DNA of 33,696 nucleotides from Eubacterium limosum (GTDB lineage: Bacteria > Bacillota > Clostridia > Eubacteriales > Eubacteriaceae), in assembly GCA_959020865.1 (NCBI GenBank), contig CAUEUD010000009.1, forward strand, positions 1 to 33,696. Reading direction: 5' to 3'. Numbering within the stretch: position 1 is the stretch's first letter; the number at the start of each line of letters is the position of its first letter. Below are positions 30,098 through 33,696 of the stretch, in pieces. Both the position numbers and the translations under genes were made by a program. Below the pieces are notes generated by a model. The model made no database searches, was not told the origin of the DNA, and saw nothing but the letters and a program-made list of their open reading frames with translations.

Positions 30098-30481
30098 ATG
30101 ATGACACTGAGTTTTAGTATCTGGGAGCTGGCAGTCCTGATTATTGCCATTGCCTTTGTGTTCGGGACGGTTTATCTGATTAAGGTTTTTAAAAACCTGG
30201 GTGCGACCCTGGAAACCACAGCCAAGCTGATGGACGAAAACCGCGCACAGATCCACAACATTATGGACAATGTGGACAGCATTACGCAGAATGCCGATGA
30301 CATGACGAACAAGGCCAACGATATGCTGGGCGGCGTGGAGGATTCTGTCAGCCATCTGAAATCGGATGTGGTGGACCCTTTAGTCGGCGCTTTTGCCAAA
30401 ATCGCCAAGGTGATGCAGGTCATCAGCAAGGGTGAGGCACGCGCGGCGAATAAGAAGGAAAAAAAGATTAAAAAAGTTTGA
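30098..30481 (+). CDS. DUF948-like membrane-anchored coiled-coil protein
   Basis: This 127-residue protein has one N-terminal membrane helix (about 7-28, IWELAVLIIAIAFVFGTVYL). A coiled coil follows, with NIMDNVDSITQNADDMTNKAN and the DPLVGAFAKIAKVM element, and a very basic tail (KKEKKIKKV). This matches the DUF948/YtxG type, often found next to YtxH proteins, as here. Its function is unknown. The start may be either of two consecutive ATGs at 30098 or 30101; the ribosome site is weak. Confidence 0.82.
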   Translation: MMTLSFSIWELAVLIIAIAFVFGTVYLIKVFKNLGATLETTAKLMDENRAQIHNIMDNVDSITQNADDMTNKANDMLGGVEDSVSHLKSDVVDPLVGAFAKIAKVMQVISKGEARAANKKEKKIKKV

Positions 30482-30495
30482 TGAAATAAAAAGAG

Positions 30496-30538
30496 AACCC
30501 CGGGATGTAACGTTTTGGTACAGCCCGGGGTTTTTTAT
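30496..30538. terminator. Bidirectional intrinsic terminator, GC-rich hairpin (copy 4 of 4)
   Basis: CCCCGGGATGTAAC pairs with GGTACAGCCCGGGG (small internal mismatches), flanked by A-rich sequence on the left and six Ts on the right. It separates the rightward DUF948 gene from the leftward response-regulator gene, and its core matches the hairpins at 75, 20163 and 20825. Confidence 0.85.
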
Positions 30539-31266
30539 CGTTTAAAACGGTTGATTTTTTCAAACTGGTAGTTCCGGTAATTCGCGACAATCTCTTTGTA
30601 CGCCGATTTGGAAATCGCGATTCTTTCGCCGTTACTCATGATAAAGTCGCGATTCTCCATAAAATCGACCTCATCCAGATTGACCATGCAGTTGCGGTAA
30701 CAGCAGATAAAATTGGAGTAGGGCAGGAGCATTTCAGAAAAGGCCTTAAAAGGCATGTAGGTTTTGACGGTTCCTGTTTTGGTATAGATGTAGATATAAT
30801 GATTGGAGTAATCGGTATAAAGAATGTTGCGGATCAGAATTTTGATGATTCTGCGGCTTTGCTTCACTTCGATAAAATGGTTTTTCTCAAGGATAAAGGC
30901 GCCGCAGCGCTGCATGGTTTCAAAAAAGGTGTTATAATCATAGGGCTTGATGAGGTAGTCGGCTGCGCGTACCTTGTAACCCGCCAGCGCGTGGGTGTGC
31001 TCGGTGCTGGTGGTTGAGAAAATCAGGATGCAGTCCCTGTCGGTCTCCCGTATTTTTTTGGCCAGCTCAATGCCGTTCATACCGTCCATATAAATATCCA
31101 CAAAGATCAGGTCGTAGACCTGTGGGATAAAACAGGCCAGAAAGTCACGGGCACTTTCAAAATTTTTAATATTTGCGAGTGTTTCGTTTTCATCACAATA
31201 CTGCTTCAGATAATCGCAGAGAAGCAGACCGTCCTCTTTTAAATCATCGATAATGGCAATGTTCAA
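30535..31266 (-). CDS. LytTR-family response regulator (AgrA-like)
   Basis: This 243-residue protein has a receiver domain (about 1-120) with acidic Asp7/Asp8, phospho-acceptor Asp57 in LIFVDIYMDGMNG and Lys107 in YLIKPYD. A LytTR DNA-binding domain (about 140-240) follows, with IEVKQSRRIIKILIRNILYTDY, MPFKAFSEMLL and FICCYRNCMVNLDEVDF. I place the start at TTG 31266, since a near-perfect GGGAGGAGG lies 6 bp upstream. A frame from ATG 31305 would add 13 residues ahead of the receiver fold and lacks a site. It lies downstream of its likely partner kinase and would bind direct-repeat DNA sites. Confidence 0.9.
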   Translation of the reverse strand: MNIAIIDDLKEDGLLLCDYLKQYCDENETLANIKNFESARDFLACFIPQVYDLIFVDIYMDGMNGIELAKKIRETDRDCILIFSTTSTEHTHALAGYKVRAADYLIKPYDYNTFFETMQRCGAFILEKNHFIEVKQSRRIIKILIRNILYTDYSNHYIYIYTKTGTVKTYMPFKAFSEMLLPYSNFICCYRNCMVNLDEVDFMENRDFIMSNGERIAISKSAYKEIVANYRNYQFEKINRFKR

Positions 31267-31301
31267 ATTGCTGCCTCCTCCCTTTATGTAAAGCAGCCGT
31301 G

Positions 31302-32663
31302 TCATAAGCTTTCGCCTGAAGGCTGCTGGACGGACTCCAGTTCCAGCAGAATCAGAACCTTGTAGGTGTTCTCTTCAATTTCCCTGCGGAGCGTGCCGTT
31401 ATATTTTTTTACGATGCTGTCAATGGATAAAAGCCCGATGCCCCCCTCCTGGGTGGCGCTTGTGATGCGCTTGGAGGAAAGGCAGTTTCCGTTTTTATCG
31501 TACTGAATTTCGTGGTCAAAGCTGTTTTCGACCATCATACAGAAGTCTCTTTTGCTGGTAAAACTGGCGGTGACATGGACAAAACGCGCGCCGCTCTGCT
31601 GTCGCTCACAGGCCTCGACCGCGTTTTCGATCAGGTTGCCGAGGATAACACACAGGTCGTTTTCGGAATCGGGCAGAGCGTCCGGAATCAGCAGGGTACT
31701 GGAAACCTCAGCGCCGCACAGCCTTGCGCGCTCAAAAAAATGGCAGGCGATGGCATTGATGGCGCAGTTATCGCAGAGGATGACACGCTCATCCGGCGCC
31801 GCCTCGCTCGTAATCTTTCTCAGGTATCCCCGCGCGCCGTCGGTATCGTTCTTTTCAAGATAGCCCTCCAGTCCCATCAGATGGTGGCGCATGTCATGGC
31901 GGAGCTTAGAGGTGGCTTCAATATCCCTCTTTATGCGCCGATACTGGTCTTTTTCCTTTTCCACAAGGCGGGACGCCAGCTCAAGCTGCGCGTGATCCCT
32001 GGTCAGCTGGAGGATTTCAAGCGCCATCCGGATCACCAGGATATTGACCGCAAAGATGCCGATGACCCAGGCGATGGAAACCAGAATGCTGAGCTGTGTG
32101 AGCTCTTCCGGAAAGGCCTGTCTCTGGAAAACCTTCATGGTCGTGACGAGGTAGAAAGCAAAGGGAACGCCCCAGAGATAGTTCCAGAATACCGCGGGCA
32201 TACCGGAGGCGGCCTCAATGAGCCGCTTGATAAACCGCTTCACAAAGAAAACCATGAGCGGCAGGGTGAAGGCCAGTACAAACGCATAGCATAAAAGAAA
32301 GCGGCTGCTGGCACTGATGGCTGTGAGGGATGCGGGCAGTGCGCCTGCAAGGATATTGCTGAAAAAAGAAACAATATGCACATAGCTCTCAAGCACGAAA
32401 AAGGCAAAGGCCGTTTCATAAAGGGATGGATGAAAAACCAGATGGTAGTAAATAAAGATCAGTGCGATCAGAAAGGGTTCTGAGAGCAGCACAGTCGCAT
32501 GGAGGATGGTAACCGCTTTATCCAGAATAACACTGATGATCACTGCCGCCGCTGTCAGCAGGATTTCTCTTTTGTCGGACAGCCGCAGCTTTTTGTTAAA
32601 CACGCTAAAGCCCAGGCCTGCCATAACGGCAAAGGGAAGGGCGACATTATAAAATAAGTACAT
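31302..32663 (-). CDS. AgrC-like sensor histidine kinase
   Basis: This 453-residue membrane kinase has about six hydrophobic segments over residues 1-215 and a linker coiled coil (220-250). The phospho-acceptor motif KLRHDMRHHLMG (His256) and a GHKL ATPase domain follow, with N box NLIENAVEACE near 343-353 and G box EGGIGLLSI. This is the AgrC/HPK10 layout seen in peptide-sensing systems. No peptide-precursor or AgrB-type processing gene is visible in the window, so the signal is unknown. AAGAGG precedes the ATG. It follows the recombinase-like gene by 9 bp and is next to the LytTR regulator. Confidence 0.9.
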   Translation of the reverse strand: MYLFYNVALPFAVMAGLGFSVFNKKLRLSDKREILLTAAAVIISVILDKAVTILHATVLLSEPFLIALIFIYYHLVFHPSLYETAFAFFVLESYVHIVSFFSNILAGALPASLTAISASSRFLLCYAFVLAFTLPLMVFFVKRFIKRLIEAASGMPAVFWNYLWGVPFAFYLVTTMKVFQRQAFPEELTQLSILVSIAWVIGIFAVNILVIRMALEILQLTRDHAQLELASRLVEKEKDQYRRIKRDIEATSKLRHDMRHHLMGLEGYLEKNDTDGARGYLRKITSEAAPDERVILCDNCAINAIACHFFERARLCGAEVSSTLLIPDALPDSENDLCVILGNLIENAVEACERQQSGARFVHVTASFTSKRDFCMMVENSFDHEIQYDKNGNCLSSKRITSATQEGGIGLLSIDSIVKKYNGTLRREIEENTYKVLILLELESVQQPSGESL

Positions 32664-32672
32664 AAATACCTC

Positions 32673-33437
32673 TTATGATTTTGTTCTGTTCAGTTCTGGC
32701 AGACGGCTTATTTTTCGAGCCAGAGCCTGGTAGTCATAAATTCCGGTTGACTGGGCCACCCCGAACAGAGCGCGTTTGTCAAGGATGTCCGCGGTGCTGT
32801 GAAGGCGGAACTGCTCATTCTCTGCCAGACTGTGTACAGGCCGCGCCAGCTTTTTGTAAAGCCTCACAATGTAATGGTCCCGCGCCGCCTCGTAGTCAAA
32901 GCGGTCCGGCAGGGCTATCCACAGTGGCTCAGAGCTGCATCCGTCAAGGATGCGGGTGACCGCTTCGCGGTTATCGACAACCGGCACCATGCGGAGCTCA
33001 CCCGGCATTTCCAGCCGGATAAAGTACTGATGATTAAAACGCACCAGACAGTTCTTTTTCAGATGGACAAGCTCATGACCGACCAGCCCGGTGGACATGC
33101 AGAATAGGCGCAGTGTACTGGGGCTTGGGCTCTGGATATAGGGTGAATCCAGTAAAAAACACTGCCGCGCCTCGCCGTAGAGCTTTGCCAGTGCGCTGGC
33201 GTCCACCATGCGGGTGTTTTTACTGAGCTTTGCCCGGCTTTGTAGCCACGGCGCTACGTAAGCTCTCGCCTCTGCCAGTGTGGTACATTCGTGATTTTCA
33301 GCAATCCACCTAATAAAGCTGACGCAGTGGAGCCGATAGGTGCGGTAGGTATTGCGGGCACCCTGAGGATTCATCCGTTTTTTTAAAATATTTTCCATTT
33401 CCTTTATGAGTGCTTCAAAGTTTTCAGATCGGTTCAT
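32673..33437 (-). CDS. Tyrosine-recombinase-like protein lacking key catalytic residues
   Basis: This 254-residue protein looks like a tyrosine recombinase/integrase. Residues about 8-92 resemble the SAM-like core-binding domain (TYRTYRLHCVSFIRWIAEN). STGLVGHELVHLKK at 115-128 aligns with the catalytic-domain start (usually TGLRxxEL). Here the first catalytic arginine is replaced by Val119. The usual HxLRH box and terminal Tyr motif are not recognisable; FRLHSTADIL and IYDYQAL are the closest stretches. It is therefore probably non-catalytic and may serve as a DNA-binding regulator. It heads an operon with the kinase and LytTR regulator. A GGAG site lies rather far (14 bp) upstream. Confidence 0.65.
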   Translation of the reverse strand: MNRSENFEALIKEMENILKKRMNPQGARNTYRTYRLHCVSFIRWIAENHECTTLAEARAYVAPWLQSRAKLSKNTRMVDASALAKLYGEARQCFLLDSPYIQSPSPSTLRLFCMSTGLVGHELVHLKKNCLVRFNHQYFIRLEMPGELRMVPVVDNREAVTRILDGCSSEPLWIALPDRFDYEAARDHYIVRLYKKLARPVHSLAENEQFRLHSTADILDKRALFGVAQSTGIYDYQALARKISRLPELNRTKS

Positions 33438-33468
33438 TTGATTTTGATTTACTCCATTCTCTATAAAA

Positions 33469-33497
33469 AGTATACGTTAGCCCTGAATTGAGTTCAA
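33469..33497 (-). promoter_or_regulatory. Promoter of the recombinase-like/kinase/regulator operon
   Basis: On the minus strand TTGAAC (33492-33497) and TATACT (33469-33474) are separated by exactly 17 bp, about 30 bp upstream of the first start codon. The phased direct repeats begin a few base pairs upstream of the -35 box. Confidence 0.7.
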
Positions 33498-33501
33498 CCC
33501 G

Positions 33502-33580
33502 CATAACGGTAAAATAAGATTTATTTCAGTAAAAATAGACGATTTCGGTAAAAACAGAACGATTTTGGTAGAGAAAAGGC
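33502..33580. repeat. Four phased direct repeats, probable regulator-binding array
   Basis: Four units share a core of (C/T)(A/G)GTA followed by an A-rich stretch. The GTA steps are at 33509, 33529, 33548 and 33568, so spacing is 20, 19 and 20 bp, about two helical turns. The third unit reads ATTTCGGTAAAAACAGAACG and the fourth is the most diverged. They sit upstream of the operon promoter. LytTR proteins bind direct repeats of this general kind, so the operon's own regulator is the first candidate binder. Confidence 0.65.
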
Positions 33581-33648
33581 CGTTTTACACGCTGGCTAGG
33601 AGATATTTTATCTTTACCATTGTGGAAAGAACATTACTGTTATATACG

Positions 33649-33677
33649 TTGAGGAAAAAGAATTGAATTGCTATAAT
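33649..33677 (+). promoter_or_regulatory. Rightward promoter for a gene beyond the window
   Basis: TTGAGG (33649-33654) and TATAAT (33672-33677) are separated by 17 bp and point out of the window. The repeats at 33502-33580 lie between this promoter and the leftward one, so they could affect both. Confidence 0.6.
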
Positions 33678-33696
33678 AAAGTTATAATTACAAAGG

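Overview
The window looks like chromosome of an anaerobic, low-to-mid GC Firmicute, most likely an acetogen-type Clostridium relative of the Eubacterium/Acetobacterium group. This is inferred from protein character, not from a database search. The grounds are strong Shine-Dalgarno sites (AGGAG) with several TTG/GTG starts, an anaerobic (early cobalt insertion) corrinoid pathway using CbiK, CbiG and CbiH, a ferredoxin-linked 2-oxoacid oxidoreductase, HPr with a Ser46 site, and AgrC/LytTR-type signalling. I see no rRNA, tRNA, CRISPR array, intact insertion sequence or prophage.

Layout. 1-2600: a class II fructose-bisphosphate aldolase and an unusual regulator made of two complete GntR units, both leftward. 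2600-4130: two regulatory stretches around a small XRE-type gene. One is a structured, apparently transcribed segment ending in a strong terminator just before that gene. The other is a cobalamin riboswitch with its own terminator. 4133-19553: one long rightward tetrapyrrole/cobamide cluster: hemA, sirC-like dehydrogenase, a hemC-cobA-hemD triple fusion, hemB, hemL, cbiK, cbiF, cbiG, cbiH, cbiJ, cbiP, cbiB, cobD, cobU. It is interrupted by two repeat-bearing gaps (11490-11638 and 13469-13888). 19644-24475: a SEC-C protein, then leftward genes for a Phd/ParE toxin-antitoxin pair, KorAB and an EamA exporter. 24613-30481: rightward housekeeping genes dnaX, ybaB, recR, ptsI, ptsH, then two envelope-type coiled-coil proteins (YtxH-like and DUF948-like). 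30535-33437: a leftward operon of a tyrosine-recombinase-like protein with lost catalytic residues, an AgrC-like histidine kinase and a LytTR response regulator. It is preceded by four direct repeats at about 20-bp phasing next to a near-consensus promoter.

How it works together. The riboswitch at 3779-4091 should turn the hem/cob operon down when adenosylcobalamin is plentiful. The operon makes 5-aminolevulinate from glutamyl-tRNA, carries it through uroporphyrinogen III to sirohydrochlorin, inserts cobalt, and then performs part of the corrin ring modifications and nucleotide-loop activation. Several steps (cbiL, cbiC, cbiD, cbiE, cbiT, cbiA, cobS, cobT) are not here and must lie elsewhere if the pathway is complete.

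Most interesting for a second look: the recombinase-like/kinase/LytTR operon with its phased repeats, the tandem GntR regulator, the hemC-cobA-hemD fusion, the structured segment at about 2960-3212, and a recurring GC-rich hairpin found at four gene ends.
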